A stretch of DNA of 64,000 bases from an uncultured Planctomycetaceae bacterium (GTDB lineage: Bacteria; Planctomycetota; Planctomycetia; Pirellulales; Pirellulaceae): the NCBI GenBank assembly GCA_937862885.1, contig CALMEE010000010.1, positions 1 to 64,000 of the forward strand, read 5' to 3'. Position numbers and translations under genes: made by a program. The notes under the pieces were generated by a model, which worked only from the letters and a program-made list of their open reading frames with translations, did not search any database and was not told where the DNA came from. This document shows positions 9,814 to 18,377 of the stretch, piece by piece. Each line of letters begins with the position of its first letter. The first letter of the stretch is position 1.

Positions 9814-11436
9814 TTGAGCGGGCAGGACGTGGGCGCTAAGGCTAGGAATAAGGACATCGAATCAGGAATCGTTGCTCAAATGATTGAGCGACTCGGCGAT
9901 GATCGCTTTGATCTCTGGTTTGAAGGGGTAGAGTCGTTTGAATTCGACGGAAGCACATTGACCGTTCGATCCCCTGACTTGTTTACTCAGAACCGTGTCA
10001 AGCAAGTCTTCTTCAACGATTTGCGTTTTACGGTTGACCAACTGATCGGCGCTGGGGTCGAGATTAACTTTGGCCTATTTTCAGCTGAGCCGTCCTTATC
10101 TCCTGGAAAGAATGGCGACGTTGACGCTTCTCAGGTTATTGATGGCGAAACGTTGAGCGAGTCGAGAGGCGGCGCAGAAATGGCAGCGACGTTTGCCAGA
10201 TCAACATTAGACTTCGAACCGTCATTGGGCTCTGAATTGAGCCAGCCAATCAATCATCGGAAAGTACCGACCCACAAGTTTTCAGGAAACCGGGAAGCTA
10301 AGTCTGTCGACACTGATTTTACCCCTTCTACGGTTTCCATTAAGACGCCAGTTGTTGGCGAAACTGATGGCGCGTCGACCAAAACTTTGGAGCACTCGCG
10401 TGACTCATGGGCGCTGGGTGCATTCCACTTTGGCTCCAATAATGCGTTGGCGCGTTCTGCTGTGCAGGAAATATTGCATGGGTCCCATTGCGCCTTTTCA
10501 CCCATGTATTTGTTCGGACCCGTTGGATGCGGTAAGACACACTTGTTACGTGGTATGATTTCCGCGTTTCGTCAAAAGAAACCAATGTTGCGATGTATCT
10601 ATTTGACGGCGGAACAGTTCACAGCGAATTTCGTGCAGGCCCTCGATGGACGTGGGGTATCGGATTTTAGACGGAAATGCCGTGGGCTCGATGTTTTGGC
10701 CGTTGACGATATTCAATTCTTGGCGGGTAAGCGGGCCACACTCATTGAGTTTCATAGCACGCTGGAGGCACTGATCCGCAATGGCAAAAAGATCCTGTTG
10801 GCCGGGGATCGTTCCCTAATGGAGATGCGATCGTTTGAACCGGAGTTGGTCAATCGTATCGCCGGTGGATTACCTTGTCCAATACACTATGTGGACACTG
10901 ACGCGAGGAAAGAAATATTGAGAGACTTGGCTCGGTCGAGGGATATTCCTTTAAGCCATGATTTGACTGAATTTCTTGCCAAATTTCTGATCAAGGACGT
11001 TCGCCATCTATCTGGGGCCCTCAATCGTATACAGGCCGCCCGTTTCGCTGGCATTCATATCGAACGCGAAGACCAAGTGCGGGAGCTGGTTGCTGATTTG
11101 TTCTGTGCAGCAGCCAGTACCATTTCGATACGGGATGTGGAAGCGACGGTTCAAGAACTGAGTGGTGTCTCGGTCTCCGATTTGCGCTCTGATTCGCGGT
11201 GCCGCAGCGCAAGCGACGCTCGCGCATTGGCCATGTTTCTGTCGAGGCATTTGACTGGGTCGGCATATTCAGAGATTGGCCACCATTTCGGCGGCCGGAG
11301 CCACAGTACAGTGATCTCTGCCCACCAAAAAGTTATCGATTGGCTAAAGAGAAATCACTATGTGACCTTCAATAACGTTCGCTGTAACGTAAACGATGTG
11401 GTTCGTCGCATCGAAGCTAAGTTGCGCACCGGTTAA
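9814..11436 (+). CDS. dnaA: Chromosomal replication initiator protein DnaA
   Basis: A 540-residue AAA+ ATPase that binds DnaA boxes and opens the replication origin. N-terminal domain I spans ~15-90 (DRFDLWFEGVESFEF...). A long non-conserved linker runs ~95-205. The AAA+ domain has Walker A GPVGCGKTH near 235-242 and Walker B VLAVDDIQF with Asp298/Asp299. The C-terminal box-binding domain contains GGRSHSTVISAHQKV. The start is TTG 9814; it gives MSGQDVG and no in-frame ATG precedes domain I, but no good ribosome site is seen. It is longer than E. coli DnaA because of the linker. Unlike many bacteria, neither dnaN nor recF follows; an antisense HAF-repeat gene does. Confidence 0.95.
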   Translation: MSGQDVGAKARNKDIESGIVAQMIERLGDDRFDLWFEGVESFEFDGSTLTVRSPDLFTQNRVKQVFFNDLRFTVDQLIGAGVEINFGLFSAEPSLSPGKNGDVDASQVIDGETLSESRGGAEMAATFARSTLDFEPSLGSELSQPINHRKVPTHKFSGNREAKSVDTDFTPSTVSIKTPVVGETDGASTKTLEHSRDSWALGAFHFGSNNALARSAVQEILHGSHCAFSPMYLFGPVGCGKTHLLRGMISAFRQKKPMLRCIYLTAEQFTANFVQALDGRGVSDFRRKCRGLDVLAVDDIQFLAGKRATLIEFHSTLEALIRNGKKILLAGDRSLMEMRSFEPELVNRIAGGLPCPIHYVDTDARKEILRDLARSRDIPLSHDLTEFLAKFLIKDVRHLSGALNRIQAARFAGIHIEREDQVRELVADLFCAAASTISIRDVEATVQELSGVSVSDLRSDSRCRSASDARALAMFLSRHLTGSAYSEIGHHFGGRSHSTVISAHQKVIDWLKRNHYVTFNNVRCNVNDVVRRIEAKLRTG

Positions 11437-11540
11437 CCAGCCGTCGATCAGGTAGAAGAATACGCTGTGCGCTGAGAGTATTGATTCCTCGCGTCAATGC
11501 AGATACTCAAGATTCGACAGCGGACCCGGTGCGACACAAG

Positions 11541-11578
11541 CCAACGCAAGCACCGTCGAACCAATGCGAGCACCGTCG
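11541..11578. repeat. Short tandem repeat, 20-bp period
   Basis: Two 18-bp copies, CCAACGCAAGCACCGTCG (11541-11558) and CCAATGCGAGCACCGTCG (11561-11578), differ at two positions. They lie in the convergent gap between dnaA and the HAF-repeat gene. Confidence 0.6.
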
Positions 11579-11661
11579 GATGTCCGTCAGGCATTTAGTA
11601 TCGATTTGCAACAGCGATTCTAGCCCAACATCGAGACCAGTTATGCCAATTTGTTAACCGA

Positions 11662-12831
11662 TCAACGACGATTCCGGTTACGCGGGCCAGTCTTAATTTG
11701 TTTAGGCGTAGCCACAGGATCGAGGCGGACCGCCCTTGGTGTGGAGTCTTGGAAGCGCCCCGTACCTACAATTTGTCCATTGGCATTGATTCCCCTCACC
11801 TCGGTAATTATCCAACCGTGCGCGGGGTCGATAAGTTCGTTCAGGTCGACAATGCCGCTGTTGGCAGTCCAGACAATCGGTCTTGACCAAACCACGATTG
11901 AATTTTGAAACTTTGTTGCACGACCAACGGCGATGCCGTTGTCGTTAATGTCCACTAACCACGTCTGATTTGAATCAAGCAATTGACCAATTGCAAACAA
12001 ATTGGGCTGTCCCGGAACGCGAACGTCCCAGACTGCGCCGCTTCCGGCATAGAAACCGCCGGTTTGCGAAGATGCGGAAACAAAGCCTACGGCAAAACCT
12101 GTATCATTCAGTCCCTCGGGGCGATTGAGAGGACCACCTAAAGTCGGTAGAACTTCGTAGCCATTGTTGCGATATACAAAAGGTGTTGATGCATTGTAAG
12201 GTCCAGCCGTACCCGCTACATGTCCCGATTCATTAATTGCCCAACCCAGCGTCGACTGCCCTTGCAATAAGCCCAATCGAGTCACGACGACCTGCCCCTC
12301 CGAATTCGTGTTTGCGACGTAAGCTTCGCTTGTTGAAAGAAATGGGATGTGAGATCCTGGTGGGGCCAATAAACTTAAAGCGCCAGTGAAAACGCCTGAT
12401 TCATTGATTGCCAAGGTTCGCGAGTCCGCATAAAAAAATGGCGGCGTCCGCCAAATTGGTTCTGGCACGACAATATCGACGTTGTTGCGCATCAACCACC
12501 CCCAACTTCGTCCGGCAAACAAGCCGATCAACGAGTTGTTCGCGTCGATTCCGGTAATCGAACGATTTCCATCAAGCATCACGTTCGTGGTGACTCCGTC
12601 GCTCCAAATCGCTAACAGCGACCATTGATGAGCGGCGTTGAACGTAACGGCCACAGTTCCTGCAGCATTCAGTGCAACTCCCGCAGAGGTGGTTGCGCCC
12701 GAAATCGTTGAACCGATATCTACAACCTGATAAGAAATTTGTGCCTCAAGCTTTGCATCGTTGAGCAACATCAGCTCTAAACTCAACAACGCGACGAGTA
12801 AACCATACTTATTAAAACGGTCAGTTAACAT
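11662..12831 (-). CDS. Exported HAF-repeat protein
   Basis: A 389-residue exported protein. A signal peptide is present (GLLVALLSLELMLLNDA, cleavage near LEAQ). The mature part is built of repeats typical of the extracellular HAF family, with cores LNDTGFAVGFV, INESGHVAGTA, INDNGIAVGRA and INANGQIVGTG. The family folds as a propeller-like surface protein of unknown function. The C-terminus ends in a basic tail (KTGPRNRNRR) and lacks a PEP-CTERM anchor. It is convergent to dnaA with 225 bp between stops. Start ATG 12831 matches the signal peptide. Confidence 0.8.
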   Translation of the reverse strand: MLTDRFNKYGLLVALLSLELMLLNDAKLEAQISYQVVDIGSTISGATTSAGVALNAAGTVAVTFNAAHQWSLLAIWSDGVTTNVMLDGNRSITGIDANNSLIGLFAGRSWGWLMRNNVDIVVPEPIWRTPPFFYADSRTLAINESGVFTGALSLLAPPGSHIPFLSTSEAYVANTNSEGQVVVTRLGLLQGQSTLGWAINESGHVAGTAGPYNASTPFVYRNNGYEVLPTLGGPLNRPEGLNDTGFAVGFVSASSQTGGFYAGSGAVWDVRVPGQPNLFAIGQLLDSNQTWLVDINDNGIAVGRATKFQNSIVVWSRPIVWTANSGIVDLNELIDPAHGWIITEVRGINANGQIVGTGRFQDSTPRAVRLDPVATPKQIKTGPRNRNRR

Positions 12832-13862
12832 CTTTCTATCTCCCTAAAGAAATTGAATCGCCACGATGAAAGGGGACCCCACGGACCCCACATGCGGATG
12901 GAACGCAAACCGGCTTAGAATGTACTCGATCTGTCTAACCATTCACAGCAAAAACCATGGACCGAAGCGAGTTAACGCCAAATAAACGTTTTGGTTTTGT
13001 TACACGATGCCGCCTACCTGTTCCACATGGATTCGGACGCGACTTGCGCGATGAGCCAATGGAATCCACTGGAACATGAATCATGCCCGCAGATGAACGC
13101 CGCGGACGTCCTCGAATTTCAAACGCGTCAAACTGGCTACCACTGAGCCGAAGTCCAAAAACGTTCAATTTCCCGTTTCCGCGAGCAAGCGTCAGCGGCA
13201 AGTTCATGGAGTCAAGCCGCGGCTGAATACATGAGTTTGTAAATTCACCTGCGAGCAGAGTTCAAAATCTTAAGCTTGTTCGCGGCAGGCAGATTCCCGC
13301 CGACATTTCTTGGAGTTGAACGACAACGGTCGGCTCGCCGTCTGGAACGAAAGTTTCATTGCCTAAGCGAAAACAGAAGCGACCTTCCCAACCCGCTGCG
13401 GGTTCTGCCTTGCGGAAGCAGCGGTGGATTAGGGAATAAGGTTGCCCGACTCGGTAGCAAACCAATCTTGCACTCTTGCCAGTCGAGCTGGTAAGCGGCG
13501 TGTCAAACAGTGGAAGACTATCCCGAACCTTCTCTCGCGCGAGGCAAAGTACTTGCAATTCGGAGCAGCAGTGCTCCGTCAAGATTGATAACTAGAGCTG
13601 GTCGTCGTGGAACAAGTTAACGTTCAGCCGAGTCTGGAGAGGTTGGCAAACCTCAACTTCGCTAATGTCATGCTGTGAAAGAACACTTGCAGGGATTTCA
13701 ATCCTAAAGTTGATTTGATTGCTGCCCTCTTAAATCAAGAAATTACTTAGAAGCCTGGATCCTTTGATGAGGAGAAGAAACCAGGAAATGCTATAATTCA
13801 CGGAAGCTGATTTCGACCGCCCGTTAACATGACCCGAGGAGCTGGCAGCCAAGGCCGAGGAA
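12832..13862. other. Gene-poor region left of the restriction locus
   Basis: About 1 kb with no confident gene. Short open frames on both strands (for example around 12935-13207 and 13262-13582, minus strand) carry no recognisable domain or ribosome site. It marks the left border of the accessory block and may hold decayed sequence. Confidence 0.5.
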
Positions 13863-14141
13863 ATGTTCGACGGAAAGAACTCGGTTCGAACCATCGAGGT
13901 CAGCAAGATCATGGGAAGGGATTACGGGACTGTCAAAACTCAGTTGCACATTGCCTGCCAACGCGGGCTTCTCAAATGCGTTCGTAGCAAAGGCTGGCTG
14001 CCCCGTTGTTGCGAGTTAGGAAGCAACCTTTCAATTTTAAATACCACAAAGTCCTGTCGATACATCGCTGCCCAAGAGAAGACCCGCGCCGACCTGCATC
14101 GCAAAAGACAACAGGTCAAACAGCGCATGCGAGAAGTCTGA
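13863..14141 (+). CDS. Short hypothetical protein, possible HTH remnant
   Basis: A 92-residue frame with unknown function. Residues ~10-45 (RTIEVSKIMGRDYGTVKTQL and onward) resemble a helix-turn-helix where an element is read as branching by sequence-specific contacts, and the C-terminus is strongly basic (RADLHRKRQQVKQRMREV). The frame is open upstream only to a stop at 13830-13832. No good ribosome site is present. It could be a small DNA-binding protein or a fragment of a decayed gene at the edge of the restriction locus. Confidence 0.25.
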   Translation: MFDGKNSVRTIEVSKIMGRDYGTVKTQLHIACQRGLLKCVRSKGWLPRCCELGSNLSILNTTKSCRYIAAQEKTRADLHRKRQQVKQRMREV

Positions 14142-14331
14142 TTGCTGATCGTTGAAACAAGCTTGCATGCTAGGTCAATCCTGTCGGAACGCCTCTGGCA
14201 TTCGTTTGCTACTTGACAATCTGGTTGAGTGCAGTGAGCCGTCGGGCTGGCAATCCGGCGGTTCGACATTAATGAGAACAACGCAACGCATGCGCTTTTG
14301 CAAATCCGTCAAATCTTTCATTTTCCACTGC

Positions 14332-17300
14332 CTAAACCTCGCCACCTACCCCTTTGAACTTCTCGATAAAGGCTGCGATACGCTGAAAGACGGTTTGCTT
14401 CTTCGATAGATACGCTGGGTTCAAGGGGCTCATCTTTGGCAAAATGCTATTGAGCTCCGTCCCGTTTTCGCTTGCGTACTCGCGTTTCAGCGATGCGGTG
14501 ATGTATCGCTTGGCCGCTTCTTCGTTCAGGTTTTCCTCGGCGATCAGTTCCGCAGCCTCGCGCTGCTGTTCGGCTCGTGCATATCCAAAGAAGGCTTCGA
14601 TCACGCTCGCTTTGTCTGGAATCTCGTCCAAATCGGCTTGGTTGATAAAGTCCACAACAAGGCTTTCCTTCGCGCGATTGCCAACGCTCGCTCGAATCAA
14701 GCGACGCACCTCTTCGACCAAACTTGCTTTGTTTTTTGTCTTCTTGTTGTGCTCGAAGATCAGCTCCAGGATGTAGTCGAGGTTGATCTCTTGCGACTTC
14801 AGCAAATCCACCTCGAAAACCACGTCCGCCCAATCGATGGTGGATTCGTCCTTTTCTTTCCCTTCCTTTTCACGCCGCAGCCAGTCACGGATGTCGTTGT
14901 ACGTCGAGCGATAGTCTTGGATCTTGCGATCCGCAGGGAGCTTAATCCCTTGCATTTCGTCAATATCCTCATCGGTCAGGTAGTGCTCTGCTTTGAAGGC
15001 CTCGACCTGTTGCTGGTCATTTGTGTCGAACGCCTGCGACGCTTTGAGGCTGGCGAACTCATCGAAGTTCTGCAAGATGTTCTCCACTCGCAAGTACTCG
15101 CCGAACAGCTTCACAAACTCCTTCTTGTCTTTCTCCGTGACGATCTCTTCTGGGTTGGGGAATCGCTGCTCAAGATCGGCGACCACTTCCTTGAAACCTC
15201 GACGAGCCTCCCCGGTCACAAGATCGGTGAAACCCTCCATGTATTCCTGATAGCTTTTCTCGAGCACCACGTTCTTCGTATTGCTGTCACCAAACAGCGT
15301 GATGGCATCAATCGTGGCCTGCTGGAGATCGCGAAAGGTGACGATGTTGCCAAAGGTCTTGGTGGCATCGTAGATACGGTTCGTTCGCGAGTAGGCTTGG
15401 ATCAGCCCGTGGTATCGCAGGTTCTTGTCGACGAACAACGTGTTGAGCGTCGGGGCATCGAAACCGGTCAGGAACATGCCGACGACGATCAGCAAATCGA
15501 TCTCTCGGGATTTCACCCGCTTGGCCAAGTCTCTGTAGTAATTCTGAAAACCGTTGCTATCCACGCTGAAGCTGGTCTTGAAAAAAGCGTTGTAATCGGC
15601 GATGGCAAAATCCAGGAACTCCTTGGCGGTGCTGTTCATCGCCGACACGTCAAAGCTCTCATCCTGAATATCCCCCACCGCATCCTGCTCCTCATTGGCG
15701 GCAAACGAAAAGATGGTGGCCACCTTCAGCGGTTTGTCGCTATCGGCTTGCAACTTCTTCAGCGACTCATAATACAGCTTCGCCGCGTCCACGCTGGCCA
15801 CCGCGAACATGGCATTAAAGCCAGCCCCGCTCGACCGCAACCGGTGAGTCTTCTGCCGGTAGTGCGTCAGGATATACTGCGAAATTTCCCGGATGCGATC
15901 TGGGTGGAGCAATGCCTGCCGGTTTTCCGCTGCGGTCAGCTTCTTCTCGTCTTGCTCGGTTTCAATCGCCTTGAACTGCGTACGGACATCGTTGTAATCG
16001 ACCTTGAACTTCAGCACCTTTTCATCGCGGATCGCATCGGTGATCACATAGGAATGCAACTCGCGACCAAACACGCTGGCGGTTGTTTCGGCTCCCAAAG
16101 CGTTCGACGGGAAGATCGGAGTCCCTGTGAACCCGAACTGGTAGTACCGCTTGAATTTCTTCTTGATGTTCCTCTGAGCCTCACCAAATTGACTGCGGTG
16201 GCACTCGTCAAAAATAAAGACGACATGCTTGCCGTAGATCGGCAGCTCCCCTTCACCCTTCATCAAGTTGTTGAACTTCTGGATCGTCGTGACAATGATC
16301 TTGTTGTCATCCTTGTCCAGATTGCGCTTGAGCCCAGCGGTGCTATCGGAGCCGTTGACACTATCGGGAGAAAAACGCTGGTACTCCTTCATCGTTTGGT
16401 AGTCCAGGTCTTTCCTGTCCACGACGAAAAACACCTTGTCGACAAAGTCCAACTCGGTCGCCAGGCGAGCCGCCTTGAAACTGGTTAAGGTCTTGCCCGA
16501 CCCCGTGGTGTGCCAGACATAGCCGCCACTTTCCGGTTTGCTCCAGCTTTTTCCAGTATGGGCACTGTGAATCTTCCACAGGATTCGCTCGGTCGCGGCA
16601 ATTTGATAGGGCCGCATCACCAAAAGCGTATCGCTGATGTCGAAGACGGAGTACTTCAGCAGCACCTCCAGCAACGTGTTCTTCTGGAAGAAGGTCGCGG
16701 TAAAATCCTTCAAGTCCTTGATCAGCCCGTTGTCCGCCTTGGCCCAGTTCATGGTGAAGTCGAAACTGTTCTTGTCCCGCTGGGTGGTATTGGCGAAGTA
16801 ACGGGTGTCGGTGCCGTTGGAGATGACGAACAATTGCAGGAACTTGAACAGTGAGTGCTCGCTGTTAAAGCTCTCTTTGCTGTAGCGATGCACCTGATTA
16901 AAGGCCTCGCGAATCGCCACTCCCCGTTTTTTCAGTTCCACCTGCACCAGCGGCAAGCCGTTGACCAGGATCGTCACATCGTAGCGGTTGGCATGGCTGC
17001 CCGTTTGTTCGAATTGCTGGATCACCTGCACCTTGTTGCGAGCCAGGTTCTTTTTATCCAGCAGGTAGATATTCTGGATGCGGCCATCGTCGAACACAAA
17101 ATCATGGATGTAGTCGTCGTGAATCTTGCGGGTCTTATCGACGATGGTTTCGCTGGGTCGATCCAGATAGGTCTCCACGAAGCGGAGCCATTCCCCTTCA
17201 GAAAACTGCACGTGATTCAGTGTTTGAAGTTGGGTACGAACATTGGCCAAAAGGGCTTGCTGCGAGTTCAAGTCTGGCCGGAATTCGTAACCCTGGTTCC

Positions 17301-17430
17301 GCAGGTCGGTGATCAGTTCCCGTTCCAGGTCATTTTCGCTCTGATAGCTCTCCGCAACCGTCCATTCCCGGTTGTATTTTTCCAGGATGATGAAGTTATT
17401 GGATTCGGCGATTGCGTTGTATTCGATCAT
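14332..17430 (-). CDS. hsdR: Type I restriction enzyme R subunit (HsdR)
   Basis: A 1032-residue endonuclease/translocase subunit. It cuts unmethylated foreign DNA after ATP-driven translocation, in complex with HsdM and HsdS. The N-terminal PD-(D/E)xK nuclease has [20 protein letters not shown]. The SF2 helicase motor has Walker A HTTGSGKT, the DEAD-type box FIFDECHRS, motif [11 protein letters not shown] and later [16 protein letters not shown]. The start is ATG 17430 ([10 protein letters not shown]). The frame stays open further upstream, but that part is a translation of REP DNA and overlaps the RAYT gene. It is separated from hsdS by the RAYT insertion (46 bp from the RAYT stop to the hsdR start), so it may be transcribed from the same operon or from its own promoter. 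Its length is normal and the gene looks intact. Confidence 0.95.
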   Translation of the reverse strand: MIEYNAIAESNNFIILEKYNREWTVAESYQSENDLERELITDLRNQGYEFRPDLNSQQALLANVRTQLQTLNHVQFSEGEWLRFVETYLDRPSETIVDKTRKIHDDYIHDFVFDDGRIQNIYLLDKKNLARNKVQVIQQFEQTGSHANRYDVTILVNGLPLVQVELKKRGVAIREAFNQVHRYSKESFNSEHSLFKFLQLFVISNGTDTRYFANTTQRDKNSFDFTMNWAKADNGLIKDLKDFTATFFQKNTLLEVLLKYSVFDISDTLLVMRPYQIAATERILWKIHSAHTGKSWSKPESGGYVWHTTGSGKTLTSFKAARLATELDFVDKVFFVVDRKDLDYQTMKEYQRFSPDSVNGSDSTAGLKRNLDKDDNKIIVTTIQKFNNLMKGEGELPIYGKHVVFIFDECHRSQFGEAQRNIKKKFKRYYQFGFTGTPIFPSNALGAETTASVFGRELHSYVITDAIRDEKVLKFKVDYNDVRTQFKAIETEQDEKKLTAAENRQALLHPDRIREISQYILTHYRQKTHRLRSSGAGFNAMFAVASVDAAKLYYESLKKLQADSDKPLKVATIFSFAANEEQDAVGDIQDESFDVSAMNSTAKEFLDFAIADYNAFFKTSFSVDSNGFQNYYRDLAKRVKSREIDLLIVVGMFLTGFDAPTLNTLFVDKNLRYHGLIQAYSRTNRIYDATKTFGNIVTFRDLQQATIDAITLFGDSNTKNVVLEKSYQEYMEGFTDLVTGEARRGFKEVVADLEQRFPNPEEIVTEKDKKEFVKLFGEYLRVENILQNFDEFASLKASQAFDTNDQQQVEAFKAEHYLTDEDIDEMQGIKLPADRKIQDYRSTYNDIRDWLRREKEGKEKDESTIDWADVVFEVDLLKSQEINLDYILELIFEHNKKTKNKASLVEEVRRLIRASVGNRAKESLVVDFINQADLDEIPDKASVIEAFFGYARAEQQREAAELIAEENLNEEAAKRYITASLKREYASENGTELNSILPKMSPLNPAYLSKKQTVFQRIAAFIEKFKGVGGEV

Positions 17431-17448
17431 GTTTGTTATTCCGATTTT

Positions 17449-17522
17449 AGCGGTACGGCGCAAGCCGTCCGGTTCATCATTCCTTGCTGCCTTCATTACC
17501 GGAGGGCTTGCGCCCTTCCGCT
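17449..17522. repeat. REP inverted pair between RAYT and hsdR
   Basis: Arm 1 (17449-17474) contains GGCGCAAGCCGTCCGGTT; arm 2 (17498-17522) contains ACCGGAGGGCTTGCGCCC. The arms are inverted copies around a 23-bp unrelated centre. The RAYT stop codon lies between the arms, so the last residues of the transposase ([10 protein letters not shown]) are encoded by REP DNA. Confidence 0.8.
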
Positions 17523-18031
17523 TGAATTCTTTCTGCCTTTGAACCACCTGCATCTTGACCTTCGCGTGTATACGCGATCGCCGCGAGCAGGGACTCTTCG
17601 TCAAATATCAACCGAACACTTCCTTTGCCCGTCCACCAATGTTCACGCACCGCTACTCCTGCAGAAAGCGATGTGCGGAGCCGCTCTTTTAGTTTCCGGG
17701 TGCACCAGGCTTTCAATTGAGCGCGAACTATTTCGCCTTTATGGCTGTCAGCGGTAACCACCACATGGCAATGGTTCGACCGACAATTAACCGCATGCAA
17801 ATGCCAGTGACGGATTCGACAATGTTGTGCGATGGTGTTTTCTACAACTTCACGCTGAGCGTGATCAAGCAAAACAGGCGACTCTTTCATCTGTTCGCGA
17901 CACCAGTCGGCCAGCAATGGCTGCGAAAGCTTGTCACCTTTATGCCACTTCGTCCAACCGCGATCATCACCCGGCAGCCACGTGCCATAACACGTCCACG
18001 TGATGAAGTAAGCTAACGGGTCACTGTACAT
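17477..18031 (-). CDS. REP-associated tyrosine transposase (RAYT)
   Basis: A 184-residue single-strand transposase of the IS200/Y1 superfamily. RAYTs act on REP palindromes and are usually domesticated, single-copy genes. Seen here: N-terminal [19 protein letters not shown], the HUH metal motif as His87-Cys88-His89 in [11 protein letters not shown], and the catalytic candidate Tyr154 in AYTREGQ with Gln159. The family resemblance is to the planctomycete RAYT group. REP pairs lie at its 3' end (17449-17522) and just upstream of its 5' end (18051-18137, 18261-18350). It sits between hsdS and hsdR in the same direction, so it is a late insertion in the hsd operon. The start ATG 18031 fits the family's usual beginning. 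Confidence 0.88.
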   Translation of the reverse strand: MYSDPLAYFITWTCYGTWLPGDDRGWTKWHKGDKLSQPLLADWCREQMKESPVLLDHAQREVVENTIAQHCRIRHWHLHAVNCRSNHCHVVVTADSHKGEIVRAQLKAWCTRKLKERLRTSLSAGVAVREHWWTGKGSVRLIFDEESLLAAIAYTREGQDAGGSKAERIQAEGRKPSGNEGSKE

Positions 18032-18050
18032 CTTCTACTCCACCGAAAAC

Positions 18051-18137
18051 GCTACGGCGCAAGCCATCCGGTTTTTCCAGTCGCCCGTTGCGGAATTTCC
18101 GCGACACAACACACCGGAGGGCTTGCGCCCTTCCGCT
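18051..18137. repeat. REP inverted pair upstream of RAYT
   Basis: Arm 1 starts GCTACGGCGCAAGCCATCCG (18051-18070); arm 2 (18113-18137) contains ACCGGAGGGCTTGCGCCC. The arrangement and the outer AGCGG/CCGCT ends match the pairs at 17449 and 18261. Confidence 0.8.
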
Positions 18138-18163
18138 ACCATTCCGCGCACATGTCCCCACGG

Positions 18164-18192
18164 CATTTGTCCCACGGGCTGTGGGACAAATG
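18164..18192. repeat. 12-bp perfect inverted repeat
   Basis: CATTTGTCCCAC (18164-18175), loop GGGCT, then GTGGGACAAATG (18181-18192). It lies between two REP pairs and would form a very stable hairpin. No T-run follows, so it does not look like an intrinsic terminator. Confidence 0.75.
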
Positions 18193-18260
18193 TAAATTCG
18201 GGGCTGAAAAAGGCGTAACACTGCCGCATGGCAAACAGGCTGGCACAAGAAAACCCTTGG

Positions 18261-18350
18261 AGCGGAACGGCGCGAGCCGTCCGGTTCTTCCGGTCGCACA
18301 AATCGGAATGTCCATGACACAAGACACCGGAGGGCTTGCGCCCTTCCGCT
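18261..18350. repeat. REP inverted pair after hsdS
   Basis: Arm 1 contains AGCGGAACGGCGCGAGCCGT (18261-18280) then CCGGTT; arm 2 (18326-18350) contains ACCGGAGGGCTTGCGCCC and ends TTCCGCT. It begins 28 bp past the hsdS stop codon. Confidence 0.8.
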
Positions 18351-18377
18351 AAAATTCTCCTGACGACGTCGTTCATA

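Noticed and set aside
13262-13582. Possible decayed transposase or intron fragment on the minus strand
   Set aside because: No recognisable motif could be seen; the frame is short and has no ribosome site.
14638-16488. Long plus-strand open frame opposite hsdR
   Set aside because: It mirrors the coding strand of the well-supported hsdR gene, has no ribosome site or recognisable domain, and its protein is biased in composition.
16855-17757. Second long plus-strand frame opposite hsdR and the RAYT
   Set aside because: It crosses a REP pair and two supported minus-strand genes and has no recognised domain.
17449-18350. CRISPR-like repeats
   Set aside because: Repeats are inverted REP pairs with unequal spacing and a RAYT gene, not regularly spaced direct repeats with unique spacers.
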